Of a stretch of 64,000 nucleotides of DNA, positions 16,259 through 25,627 are shown piece after piece. The first letter of the stretch is position 1. Each line of letters starts with the position of its first letter. The notes below the pieces were generated by a model. The model saw only the letters and a list, made by a program, of their open reading frames with translations. It made no database searches and had not been told where the DNA came from. This stretch comes from CAWFKW01 sp963816535 (GTDB lineage: Bacteria; Bacteroidota; Ignavibacteria; Tepidaquicellales; OLB5), in contig CAWFKW010000003.1 of NCBI GenBank assembly GCA_963816535.1, positions 744,001 to 808,000 on the forward strand, in the 5' to 3' direction. A program made the translations under genes and the position numbers.

Positions 16259-17584
16259 TTGAAGAAGGTATTAATAATATCATATTACTTTCCACCATCC
16301 GGAGGACCCGGCGTCCAGAGAGTCCTGAAATTTGTCAAATACCTGCCGCAGTTCGGCTGGGAGCCCGTTGTTCTCACAGTCGAAGACGGCGACTTCCCCG
16401 CAAGGGATGAATCGCTTTTGAAAGAAATTCCAAAAAACGTTACGGTTTACAGGACGAAAATATTTGAACCTTACTCTCTTTACAAGAAATTTACCGGCAT
16501 GGATTCGAAATCTCCAATTGATGTTGAAAACATTCCCAAAGAAGGAGATAGGCGTACATTCAAATCAGCGGTCACAGGTTTTGTACGTTCCAATTTTTTT
16601 ATACCTGATGCAAGAAGGGGATGGAAAAAATACGCCGTTAAAAAAGGGTTGAAAGTAATTAATGATGAAGGTATCGTGCTGTTATATTCTTCTTCGCCGC
16701 CATATACCTGCTCCTTAATTGCGAGGGATCTTAAGAGAAAAACCGGTCTCAAGTGGGTTGCTGGGTTCAGGGATCCATGGACGGGTTTTTTGAATACTCC
16801 AAAAAGAAAAGGTATCGCTAAAAGGCTGGATTTAAATTATGAATACTCATGCTACAGGGAGGCGGATAATATTGATGTGGCCTGGCTGGGCATCAAAGAC
16901 GACATCATGAAAAAACATCCTGATCTGGATCCCTCCAAAATTGTTCATGTTTCCAATGGGTATGATGAAGAGGATTTTTCGGGCATCCAACGGTTGAAAG
17001 ATCCCAATATTTTTACTATAACTTATACAGGCTCAATGTATGGCGTACGAAATCCAAAGGAATTCCTGCAGGCAGCCGAAATTTTATTTAAAGAAGGGAA
17101 ATTGCTGCCCGAAGATGTAAAGTTTAATTTTGTAGGCCGCTTCAGCGCAGAGATCAAAGAGATGTTCAGCGGTTCTTCATTCAGCAAATCTATTAACGAA
17201 GTAAGCTACGTTTCGCACAGCGAGTCAATTGAATATTTAATAAACTCTGATGCGCTTTTACTGATAATTGACGACACCAAAGACGTATCCAGAATCATAC
17301 CCGGGAAAGTTTATGAATATCTCGGCGCCCAAAAGCCTATAATCGCCATCGGGCAGAAAGGAAGCGACATTGAAAAAATACTTCAGGAAACCGGCGCAGG
17401 GAAAGTTTGCGAACATTCCGATATTGAATCGGTAAAGGATTTGATAATGGAGTATTTTACCGCGTTTAAGAACAACTCCGGCGTAAAGGGTTTTGACGCC
17501 GGTAAGATCGAACAGTATTCACGTAAGAACCAGACAAAAAAACTGAGCGGCATATTTGATAAACTTATGGTTGACAAATCATAA
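16259..17584 (+). CDS. Glycosyltransferase, GT-B fold (family 4-like)
   Basis: About 441 residues. The N terminus is V-L-I-I-S-Y-Y-F-P-P-S-G-G-P-G-V-Q-R, the classic donor-side opening of GT4-type enzymes. Later come S-S-S-P-P-Y-T, G-F-R-D-P-W, the linker I-T-Y-T-G-S-M-Y-G, and the C-terminal nucleotide-sugar site region (V-Y-E-Y-L-G-A-Q-K-P-I-I-A-I-G). There is no ATG at the expected place; TTG 16259 gives the conserved start L-K-K-V-L-I-I-S, while an upstream TTG at 16244 would add five residues. The stop abuts the asnB ATG, so the genes are translationally coupled. Donor and acceptor sugars are unknown. Confidence 0.88.
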   Translation: MKKVLIISYYFPPSGGPGVQRVLKFVKYLPQFGWEPVVLTVEDGDFPARDESLLKEIPKNVTVYRTKIFEPYSLYKKFTGMDSKSPIDVENIPKEGDRRTFKSAVTGFVRSNFFIPDARRGWKKYAVKKGLKVINDEGIVLLYSSSPPYTCSLIARDLKRKTGLKWVAGFRDPWTGFLNTPKRKGIAKRLDLNYEYSCYREADNIDVAWLGIKDDIMKKHPDLDPSKIVHVSNGYDEEDFSGIQRLKDPNIFTITYTGSMYGVRNPKEFLQAAEILFKEGKLLPEDVKFNFVGRFSAEIKEMFSGSSFSKSINEVSYVSHSESIEYLINSDALLLIIDDTKDVSRIIPGKVYEYLGAQKPIIAIGQKGSDIEKILQETGAGKVCEHSDIESVKDLIMEYFTAFKNNSGVKGFDAGKIEQYSRKNQTKKLSGIFDKLMVDKS

Positions 17585-19579
17585 ATGTGCGGAATATTCG
17601 CAATATTTAACCTTGACGGCAAGCCGGTCGATCTGAACGGAATGCTTGAAGCATCCGCTTCAATAAGGCACCGCGGGCCGGACGACGAAGGTTTCTTACT
17701 GATAGATACAGCATCCCGAAAAACGGAACAGAGAAAGGGACCCGATTCGGTTACCCAGATAAAAGACTCAGCTTCAATACCTGACATCAGAAGCGGAAAT
17801 AATTCCTTATTCAATTTAGGTTTTGTTTTCAGGAGGCTCTCCATACTTGACCTCTCCCCTCTTGGCCACCAGCCAATGAGCGATACTGAACAGGATATAT
17901 GGCTCATATTCAACGGCGAAATTTACAATTATATAGAAATACGCAAAGAGCTTACAGCGCTCGGATACAAATTCAAATCAGGATCAGATTCCGAGGTAAT
18001 TATATACGCTTATAAAGAGTGGGGCGAACAGTGCTTTAGCAGATTTAACGGGATGTGGGGCATTATTATTTACGATAAGCTGAAAGATAAAGTAATATGT
18101 TCGCGCGACAGGTTTGGAGTTAAGCCGATATATTACTACATGGACAGGGAAAATCCGAATACGCTGATCATCGCATCCGAGCTAAAAGCGGTAATAAAAT
18201 ATTTACAGGTAACAGGCCGTAACAATTTTTCGGTAAACAGGGACGCTGTGTATGATTATTTTATATATTCGTTTGTCAATAACAGCCCCGAAACTTTCCT
18301 TAAGGATCTGCATAACCTTGAACCCGGATATTATTTTACTGTAAGCGGCGGAAAGATCGCATTCACTAAATATTTTGAGTTAAAGATAAACCGCGATATT
18401 GCGGGATATGACGGCGCTGATTTTGAAAAATACTGCGCAGAATACGGCGAACTGTTCACTGATTCGGTCAGGCTAAGACTCAGAACCGACGTTTCGGTCG
18501 GGAGCTGTTTATCCGGCGGACTTGATTCATCATCGATTGTCTGCATTATTAATAAATTGCTGCAGTCTGACCCGTCCATAAACAGGCAGGTAATTGGCGA
18601 CCTTCAAAAAACATTTTCAGCCGTTTATAACGATAAAGAAGCCGATGAAAGCGAATTTATAAGAGAAATTGTAAATTACACAAATTGCAGTCCGCATTAT
18701 ATTTACCCGAATCCTGATGACCTTGCTAAAGAAGTTGAGAAATTTATTTATCACCTGGATGAGCCTTTTGTTTCAACTTCAATGTATGCGCAGTGGAACG
18801 TGATGAAGCTTGTGAATCAAAACGGCGTTAAGGTTTTGCTTGACGGGCAGGGCTCAGACGAAACCGTTGGCGGCTACGAAGTATATTATACGTTTTTTTA
18901 TGTACAGCTGTTAAAGCAACTGAGGCTGTTCTCGTTTTCGAATGAATTAGCCCGGAACTTTCCAAGAGGCGCAAAGATGATAACTAAAGGCGCCAGGTTT
19001 TATTTCAAGAATAAGCGGCAGGAATCATTCAAAGGTCATGAGTTAGGATATATTAAAAGAGACTTTTTGGCGACCAACCGAAACAGGAACCAACTAAATT
19101 ACAGGACCTCATCAAATATGCAGGAACGGCTGTTTGAGGATCTGACAAAATACCTGATGCCCGCCCTGCTCAGGTATGAAGACAGAAATTCAATGGCATT
19201 TTCAATTGAGGCGAGAACGCCTTTTCTGGATTACCGTTTGGTTGAATTCGCGATGAATTTGCCTGTAAACTACAAAATTCATAATGGCTACACAAAATGG
19301 ATATTAAGGAACTCGCTTAATAATGACGTTCCCGCAAAAGTGATGTGGCGAAAGGATAAAAAAGGGTTCCCTACCCCGGAAATCGCATGGCTGAAAGCTC
19401 TTAAGAACGAAATAATAAATACAATAAGCTCGGAAAAGGGGGATCTTGACGGGTTTCTGGAAACGGATAAAATAATTTCTGATTTTGATTCTATATTATC
19501 AAATCCGAATATCAAAACTAATTTCATCTGGAAGGTTTATAACTACTCAAAGTGGAAACAGATCTTCAATATTAAGTGA
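17585..19579 (+). CDS. asnB: Asparagine synthase (glutamine-hydrolysing), surface-polysaccharide type
   Basis: A 664-residue amidotransferase. The Ntn glutaminase domain starts M-C-G-I-F-A-I, with Cys2 as nucleophile after Met removal, R-H-R-G-P-D-D-E-G and an L-I-F-N-G-E-I-Y-N-Y stretch. The synthetase domain has the PP-loop S-G-G-L-D-S-S at about residue 311. AsnB homologues inside polysaccharide loci often amidate sugar carboxylates or act on a bound intermediate rather than make free Asn; the context supports that but does not prove it. It starts directly at the stop of the glycosyltransferase and is followed after 34 bases by wecB. Confidence 0.93.
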   Translation: MCGIFAIFNLDGKPVDLNGMLEASASIRHRGPDDEGFLLIDTASRKTEQRKGPDSVTQIKDSASIPDIRSGNNSLFNLGFVFRRLSILDLSPLGHQPMSDTEQDIWLIFNGEIYNYIEIRKELTALGYKFKSGSDSEVIIYAYKEWGEQCFSRFNGMWGIIIYDKLKDKVICSRDRFGVKPIYYYMDRENPNTLIIASELKAVIKYLQVTGRNNFSVNRDAVYDYFIYSFVNNSPETFLKDLHNLEPGYYFTVSGGKIAFTKYFELKINRDIAGYDGADFEKYCAEYGELFTDSVRLRLRTDVSVGSCLSGGLDSSSIVCIINKLLQSDPSINRQVIGDLQKTFSAVYNDKEADESEFIREIVNYTNCSPHYIYPNPDDLAKEVEKFIYHLDEPFVSTSMYAQWNVMKLVNQNGVKVLLDGQGSDETVGGYEVYYTFFYVQLLKQLRLFSFSNELARNFPRGAKMITKGARFYFKNKRQESFKGHELGYIKRDFLATNRNRNQLNYRTSSNMQERLFEDLTKYLMPALLRYEDRNSMAFSIEARTPFLDYRLVEFAMNLPVNYKIHNGYTKWILRNSLNNDVPAKVMWRKDKKGFPTPEIAWLKALKNEIINTISSEKGDLDGFLETDKIISDFDSILSNPNIKTNFIWKVYNYSKWKQIFNIK

Positions 19580-19613
19580 GATAGGAACAAGTTACAATTA
19601 TTAAACAACCAAA

Positions 19614-20726
19614 ATGCCGAAAAACCAAAGAAAAATTAAGATCGTAAATATAGTTCGGGCAAGGCCAAATTTTATTAAAATTGCGCCCATTATTAATGAA
19701 TTAAATAAAGTTAAGAAGTTCAGCCATATACTTATTCACACGGGGCAGCATTTTGATTATGAAATGTCATCTCTGTTCTTCAAACAGCTTAAGATAAAAC
19801 AGCCGGAGGTTTATCTTGGTATCGGAAGCGGAACGCAGGCGGTTCAAACTGCAAAGATAATGATGGCGCTTGAAAAAGTACTAATGAGGATAAAGCCTGA
19901 CCTGGTTAATGTAGTGGGAGATGTTAATTCAACTCTTGCAGCGGCGATAGTATCATCGAAACTGGGAATTCCGCTTGCTCATATCGAAGCCGGGTTACGC
20001 TCGCGCGATATGCGCATGCCCGAAGAAATAAACAGGCTTGTAACAGACAGGCTTGCAAATTACTTGTTCACAACATCACCTGATGCAAATGAAAATCTGA
20101 TTGCCGAAGGAGTTCCAAAGAAAAAGATATTCCTTACCGGCAACGTTATGATCGATACGCTGCGGGCGCTGAAACCGGCGGCGGACAAGCTGAAAACATA
20201 TAATTCATACGGACTGAAAAAGAAAAATTTTGTACTTGTAACGCTTCACCGTCCGTCGAACGTCGAGAGCAAAGCAAATCTTAAACTGATACTTTCTTCG
20301 CTCGGAAAGATTTCGGAGAAGATTCCTGTGATTTTTCCGGTGCATCCAAGAACGTTAAAGAAAATAAAGTTATTTAAGTTAAGCCGGTTGGTTTCGAAGC
20401 CAAATTTTATAGTAACCAAACCGTTGGGGTATTTGGAAAACCTCTCGCTGCTATCAAATTCTAAATTTGTTATTACCGACTCCGGCGGAATACAGGAAGA
20501 AACGACAGCGTTAAAGATCCCCTGCCTGACTTTAAGAGAGAATACTGAACGTCCTGTAACGGTAACAGAAGGTTCTAACACGGTTATCGGACTTGATATG
20601 CAGTATCTTTTCAAGTGCGTTAGCAGCATAATGAGAAATAAATATAAGAAAGGCTCTATACCCAAATATTGGGACGGGAAGGCTGCTTACAGGATCGTTA
20701 AGAAGCTATCACAGATTCTGGATTAA
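19614..20726 (+). CDS. wecB: UDP-N-acetylglucosamine 2-epimerase (non-hydrolysing)
   Basis: A 370-residue GT-B-fold epimerase that interconverts UDP-GlcNAc and UDP-ManNAc for surface polysaccharide. Visible family motifs are R-A-R-P-N-F-I-K-I-A-P-I, T-G-Q-H-F-D-Y-E-M-S, G-D-V-N-S-T-L-A-A, H-I-E-A-G-L-R-S-R-D with M-P-E-E-I-N-R, T-L-H-R-P-S-N-V-E, P-V-H-P-R-T, and T-D-S-G-G-I-Q-E-E with R-E-N-T-E-R-P. The length and catalytic acidic/His residues are normal. It implies an N-acetylmannosamine-derived sugar in the local polysaccharide. Confidence 0.95.
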   Translation: MPKNQRKIKIVNIVRARPNFIKIAPIINELNKVKKFSHILIHTGQHFDYEMSSLFFKQLKIKQPEVYLGIGSGTQAVQTAKIMMALEKVLMRIKPDLVNVVGDVNSTLAAAIVSSKLGIPLAHIEAGLRSRDMRMPEEINRLVTDRLANYLFTTSPDANENLIAEGVPKKKIFLTGNVMIDTLRALKPAADKLKTYNSYGLKKKNFVLVTLHRPSNVESKANLKLILSSLGKISEKIPVIFPVHPRTLKKIKLFKLSRLVSKPNFIVTKPLGYLENLSLLSNSKFVITDSGGIQEETTALKIPCLTLRENTERPVTVTEGSNTVIGLDMQYLFKCVSSIMRNKYKKGSIPKYWDGKAAYRIVKKLSQILD

Positions 20727-20739
20727 TATCACTTCACCG

Positions 20740-20830
20740 TCTTTACGCCTGCCTGTTTACCTGCCTCAGGCATGCCTGCAGTCATAGACACCCCTCTCCC
20801 CTAAGGGAGAGGGGATGGGGGTGAGGAAAC
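20740..20830. repeat. Intergenic palindromic elements
   Basis: Two hairpin-forming elements lie between wecB and the YfhO gene: one built on G-C-C-T-G-C-C-T-C-A-G-G-C-A-T-G (about 20750-20780), and one C-C-C-C-T-C-T-C-C-C-C-T-A-A-G-G-G-A-G-A-G-G (about 20788-20812) followed by a G-rich tail. They resemble the elements at 3541, 11169 and 12820. They may end transcription but have no U tract. Confidence 0.65.
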
Positions 20831-20886
20831 AAAAAAGATTTTGAGTTACATCAATCACAATTAATTGTTATTTTGACGCACTAATT

Positions 20887-23487
20887 ATGGCAAAAGTTAA
20901 AGCATCATCCGGGAAAGAAAAAACTGCGGCAAGAACAAGCGCTCTAAAAAGAGACTCCGCAAAAGAGCAGAAATTTACGCTGATACCTGAAAAATACCAG
21001 ACGCCGGTTTTTCTGGTTCTTGTATTTGTATTAATTATGATATTCTTCCATGACGGGGTTTTGGGAGATAAAGTTTTCTCTTCGGCTGATAATATAGCAT
21101 CGGCGAGCTTTAACGCGTCTCTTGAAGATGCGAACAAAGAAGGCATTTTCCAATTGTGGATGCCGTATATTTTCTGCGGAATGCCCAGCTTCGCGGCGCT
21201 TATTCCAACGCAGGAAAGAATGTATGATTATTCTTACGCTCTATGGGCAACAGTAAGAAATATTTACTATTCGGTTGAAAACGGAAATAATGTCTGGGCA
21301 ATAGTCTGTTTCTATGTAATTTTTGCATTCTCGTTTTACTTTCTGGCTCTGTATAAGTTTAAGAATAAGCTTATAGCGCTTTATTGCGCCGTGGCAGCTG
21401 TGTTTATCACGCCTATAATACAGCTTATCATAGTCGGCCATAACAGTAAGATGATTGCCATAATGGTTTACCCTGCCATACTTTTATTCATAGAAAAAAT
21501 TTACGACCTGTTTACAAACGGAAACGTTAAGCAGAACATATTCAGGCTGCTTTTATACTTTGCCTTGCTTACATTCTTTCTGCATGTGCAAATGAGCTCT
21601 AACCATATCCAGATGCTGTTCTATTTCTATTTTGCGACAGCCATCTACTTAGGATACAGGCTTATTTACAGCCTTGTTAAGAAGATAGAGGTTCCGTCGG
21701 TTTTGAAAACTATCGGCATATTTATTATTGCTGCGGGAATTTCCGGAATGATGTATTCCGATTCATATCTCTCGGTAAGGGAATACAACAGATATTCCAT
21801 CCGCGGGCAGGCAGCCATTACAACGCAGCTTCCGCAAAACCAGGCGGGAGATAAAAATGCCCAGCCGCTTGATTATGACTACGCTACCAACTGGTCATTC
21901 TCGCCCACAGAAGTCATGACTTTCTTTGTCCCGTACTGGGTTGGTTTCGGAGACGTGGAAGTGAACGGGCAAAGAACCAATACGTACTGGGGACAAATGC
22001 CGTTTACAACCTCGCCTATGTATTTTGGAATTATCACGCTGCTGTTTGGAATCATAGGAATATATTATAACTTCAAAAAGAATATTCTTGTGCAGGCGTT
22101 AACAATAATCTCATTCATAGCGCTTATTCTATCGTTTGGCAGGACTTTGCCTATATTATTTGACCTGATGTTCTATCATTTCCCTTTCTTTTCAAGTTTT
22201 CGCGCGCCGGTAATGATACAGATACTTATTAACGTTGCATTTGTCATTCTTGCCGGATTCGGGATAAGATCAATATTGGAAATCGTAAAGGATAAGGCGC
22301 AGTCGGCCGGATTTTTAAATTCAGCCAAATATGTTTTCCCGATACTCGCTCTTCCGATATTAATTTCCATCATAGGCTTCGAGGGTTATTACACGTCGCA
22401 GGTGAATTCAAGTCCGTTGATTCAGAAAGTTCAGCAGCAGGGCGCATCAGCCCAGCAGGTGCAGCAGTATATTGCGCAGGTTGCGTCGATAGCATATTCA
22501 AATGTAAAATCCGAAATGCTTGTAATCGGTTTTCTGCTTTTGCTCGCTTACGGGGCATGTTATATGTATATAAAAGGCAGCCTGAAATACCCGGTGTTTC
22601 TTATGGCAATAATATTGCTCGCCATAATAGACCTGTGGCATATCGATTTCAAGACTTTGAATTGGGACAAAAAATCCGATAACGAGGCGGTTTTCAGAAC
22701 ACCTGATTATGTCGACTGGATCCTGAAAAATGATAAAAACAATTTTGCATACAGGGTGTTTGATATGCAGCAATTAACCACCAATATTTACGCTTACTGG
22801 AGGCTTGAAAGCATAAGCGGTTACCAGGGCGCAAAGCTGAGAATTTACCAGGATATGATTGACGTTGCGGGAATCAATAACCCGATGGTTTGGAAGCTCA
22901 TGAACGTGAAATACTTTATAGCTGATAAACCATATAATGATTCATCTTTTGCGCCGGTTTACAAAGGAAGCAAATATATTCTGAGATTTAACAACTTTCT
23001 ACCGAAAGCATATTTTGTTTCGTCATATAAAACTGCAAGCGGAATAGAAATTCTCAACAATATTAAAAAAGGCGACTTTGATCCAAAACAGGTGGCGTTC
23101 CTGGAAAAGGACCCTGGCATAAAAATTGATGCGGTTGATTCCACTGCAAAAGTACAGATCATGAATTACGGCGTGCATGATATAACAATGGATGCAGACG
23201 CTTCGGGAAACAATCTTATGTTTTTGAGCGAAGCATATTATCCCGCCGGATGGAAGGCGTATATTGACGGACAGGAAACCGAAATATATAAAACCGATTA
23301 TCTGTTCAGAAGTATTATCGTTCCGAAAGGAAAACATAAAATTGAATTTAAGTTCTATCCCGAAACATATTACACGGGTAAAAAGATCGTTCTCGGTTCA
23401 AATTTAGTTTTGTTCATAATTTTCGGAATAGCGATTGTTGGGCTAATAATGGGAAGAAAAAAAGGAGTTGAGCCACCTCAGACATAG
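20887..23487 (+). CDS. YfhO family polytopic membrane protein
   Basis: An 866-residue inner-membrane protein with a charged N-terminal tail, about 13 hydrophobic segments up to residue 580, and a periplasmic C-terminal domain closed by one more helix. The region near residues 740-820 (F-L-S-E-A-Y-Y-P-A-G-W-K-A-Y-I-D-G) is the typical YfhO motif. YfhO-type proteins have a GT-C-like architecture and are implicated in glycosylation of lipoteichoic acid in Firmicutes; in Bacteroidota the role is unknown. Its place after wecB suggests a role in surface glycan assembly. A terminator follows the stop. Confidence 0.88.
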   Translation: MAKVKASSGKEKTAARTSALKRDSAKEQKFTLIPEKYQTPVFLVLVFVLIMIFFHDGVLGDKVFSSADNIASASFNASLEDANKEGIFQLWMPYIFCGMPSFAALIPTQERMYDYSYALWATVRNIYYSVENGNNVWAIVCFYVIFAFSFYFLALYKFKNKLIALYCAVAAVFITPIIQLIIVGHNSKMIAIMVYPAILLFIEKIYDLFTNGNVKQNIFRLLLYFALLTFFLHVQMSSNHIQMLFYFYFATAIYLGYRLIYSLVKKIEVPSVLKTIGIFIIAAGISGMMYSDSYLSVREYNRYSIRGQAAITTQLPQNQAGDKNAQPLDYDYATNWSFSPTEVMTFFVPYWVGFGDVEVNGQRTNTYWGQMPFTTSPMYFGIITLLFGIIGIYYNFKKNILVQALTIISFIALILSFGRTLPILFDLMFYHFPFFSSFRAPVMIQILINVAFVILAGFGIRSILEIVKDKAQSAGFLNSAKYVFPILALPILISIIGFEGYYTSQVNSSPLIQKVQQQGASAQQVQQYIAQVASIAYSNVKSEMLVIGFLLLLAYGACYMYIKGSLKYPVFLMAIILLAIIDLWHIDFKTLNWDKKSDNEAVFRTPDYVDWILKNDKNNFAYRVFDMQQLTTNIYAYWRLESISGYQGAKLRIYQDMIDVAGINNPMVWKLMNVKYFIADKPYNDSSFAPVYKGSKYILRFNNFLPKAYFVSSYKTASGIEILNNIKKGDFDPKQVAFLEKDPGIKIDAVDSTAKVQIMNYGVHDITMDADASGNNLMFLSEAYYPAGWKAYIDGQETEIYKTDYLFRSIIVPKGKHKIEFKFYPETYYTGKKIVLGSNLVLFIIFGIAIVGLIMGRKKGVEPPQT

Positions 23488-23518
23488 AGAAACAGCTTAA
23501 ATTAAAATCTTAATATTG

Positions 23519-23550
23519 ATGGCAGAATGAACATGATTCTGCCATTTTTT
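23519..23550 (+). terminator. Rho-independent terminator
   Basis: Stem GGCAGAAT/ATTCTGCC (23521-23528 and 23536-23543) with a seven-base loop and a run of six T. It ends the first half of the polysaccharide locus. Confidence 0.92.
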
Positions 23551-23710
23551 CAACTTTTTGTTAAAAAAATGATAAAACTAGCTCTTTGGTTATGACCACA
23601 TTCCCGAAATCTGTGTTAATTTTGAACTTTTGTGATTATATTTTTGTAGTATCAACATTGATTATCCCGGTTTTTTTAGGATTTTTATATTTGGAATTTG
23701 CTACCTTGCC

Positions 23711-25432
23711 ATGAAGAAGCTAATTATAATTCTCAGTTTTTTATTTATTCCCCTCTCCGTTTTTTCTCAGCCATATTTTCAAAAAGTTACAACAGGTCAA
23801 ATAGCCACTGATATTACATCAAGCGGTCAATGTGCATGGGGTGATTACAACGGCGATGGATTCGTAGATCTTGTAGTCGTACCATGGAATGATGTTTGTT
23901 GGCCATGTTCCTATCCAATTTTGCTGTACAAAAACAATGGCGATGGAACTTTCTCGCGGGATATAAATGCTATCGGACAACAAGTAATCTATGGAAATGG
24001 AGCAGCCTGGGGAGACTATGATAACGATGGTAAATTGGACCTGATCATAACCAGAAAATTAAATTCAACAAACCTGCTGTTTCATAATGAAGGCGGCGGC
24101 CAATTCTCATTGGTAACAACAGGGATCATAGCTAATGATCCGGGGAATAATTTTGGCTGCGCATGGGCTGATTATGATAGAGACGGATGGCTTGATTTAT
24201 TTATTGCAAGAGATGGTAATCAGAATAATGTTCTTTACCATAATAATCATGATGGAACTTTTTCTAAAGTTACCGTGGGTTCCATAGTCAACGATGGCGG
24301 CTCAAGCCAGGGATGTGCGTGGGGCGATTATGATAATGACGGATGGCCGGATTTATATGTTGTCAATTATTCTAATCAGGTTAATTTTTTATATCACAAT
24401 AATGGAAATGGCACATTTACCAGAATTTATAATGGTCCGGAAGTAAATACATCCGGGTATGGAACCTCTTGCGCCTGGGCAGATTATGACAACGATGGTT
24501 TGTTTGATCTATTTGTAACATATAGAGGCGGCTATAACCAACTTTATCATAATGACGGAAACGGGAATTTTTCATTGAGCGGAACGATGCCTTCATTAGA
24601 ATATGGGTGGAGCGACATGCCAAATTGGGCTGATTTTGATAATGATGGCTGGATCGATTTATTCGTTCCCAGACGCAGCAATACAAACTGTCTTTATAGA
24701 AATGTAAATGGAGTTGGTTTCACAAGAGTTTTGAATGATGTTGTTGGCCTTGAGGGTGGATATTGCGATGCAGGTATTTGGGGCGATTTCAACAATGACG
24801 GAAAAATTGATCTCTTTGTGACAAACGGAAGTAATACGCAATTAATGCAAAATTATTTTTACAGAAACGTTACGCAGACAGGAAATTACCTTGAAGTAAG
24901 ATTAACCGGGTGCACATTAAATAAATCTGCCATAGGCGCAAAAGTAAAAATAGTCAAAAACAATTATAAAGCTTACAGGGTCGTTGAGGGAGGTAATGCT
25001 TCTCAAAATATGCAATGGCCGCATTTTGGGCTAGGCGCTTTTACAACAGTTGATAGTTTGATTGTATACTGGACCACGGGTACTATTACAACAATGACGA
25101 ATGTAAGTTGCAACCAAATATTGGATGTTTATGAATGCCCTAATGCTATAATTAGCAATCAGACGCCTGTGAAATACGAATTAAAACAAAACTTTCCAAA
25201 TCCATTTAATCCTAATACCCGAATACAGTATGCTTTGATGAAACCCGATTTTGTAAAGCTAAGTGTCATTGACATTGATGGAAGATTAGTTAGGGCTTTG
25301 GTAAACCAATTTGAGTCAGCAGGAACGTATGAATGTTATTTTGATGGTACTGATTTAGCAAGCGGAATATATATTTATCGTATTGAAACCGAGGAATTTT
25401 CAGACATAAAGAAAATGATACTTTTAAAATGA
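23711..25432 (+). CDS. T9SS-exported FG-GAP/ASPIC-UnbV repeat protein A
   Basis: A 573-residue secreted protein. The signal peptide ends about residue 20 (V-F-S-Q). Six or seven FG-GAP/VCBS repeats follow, each with a calcium-binding loop (W-G-D-Y-N-G-D-G, W-G-D-Y-D-N-D-G, W-A-D-Y-D-R-D-G) and the spacer L-Y-H-N-N-x-D-G-T-F-S. An ASPIC/UnbV domain at about residues 390-480 has G-A-K-V-K-I and Q-W-P-H-F-G-L-G. A T9SS type A domain ends K-K-M-I-L-L-K. This is the architecture of CRTAC1-like calcium-binding propellers. It is paralogous to the next gene and shares a 40-base upstream block with it. It probably acts at the cell surface; ligand unknown. Confidence 0.92.
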   Translation: MKKLIIILSFLFIPLSVFSQPYFQKVTTGQIATDITSSGQCAWGDYNGDGFVDLVVVPWNDVCWPCSYPILLYKNNGDGTFSRDINAIGQQVIYGNGAAWGDYDNDGKLDLIITRKLNSTNLLFHNEGGGQFSLVTTGIIANDPGNNFGCAWADYDRDGWLDLFIARDGNQNNVLYHNNHDGTFSKVTVGSIVNDGGSSQGCAWGDYDNDGWPDLYVVNYSNQVNFLYHNNGNGTFTRIYNGPEVNTSGYGTSCAWADYDNDGLFDLFVTYRGGYNQLYHNDGNGNFSLSGTMPSLEYGWSDMPNWADFDNDGWIDLFVPRRSNTNCLYRNVNGVGFTRVLNDVVGLEGGYCDAGIWGDFNNDGKIDLFVTNGSNTQLMQNYFYRNVTQTGNYLEVRLTGCTLNKSAIGAKVKIVKNNYKAYRVVEGGNASQNMQWPHFGLGAFTTVDSLIVYWTTGTITTMTNVSCNQILDVYECPNAIISNQTPVKYELKQNFPNPFNPNTRIQYALMKPDFVKLSVIDIDGRLVRALVNQFESAGTYECYFDGTDLASGIYIYRIETEEFSDIKKMILLK

Positions 25433-25627
25433 GATTTGCATAGCGCGGAATATACTCATTTTCACTATAAATCTGGGTTTTTTGTCATTTTTTAAGAAAA
25501 TCTGATGGACAATATAACCGAAATCAATGTTAATTTCGAACTTTTGTGATTATATTTCCTTTTGTAAATGGCTAGTTATAGCCCTGATTAAAAAATTTTC
25601 ATTTTTAGAATTAACCACCTTGCCGAT

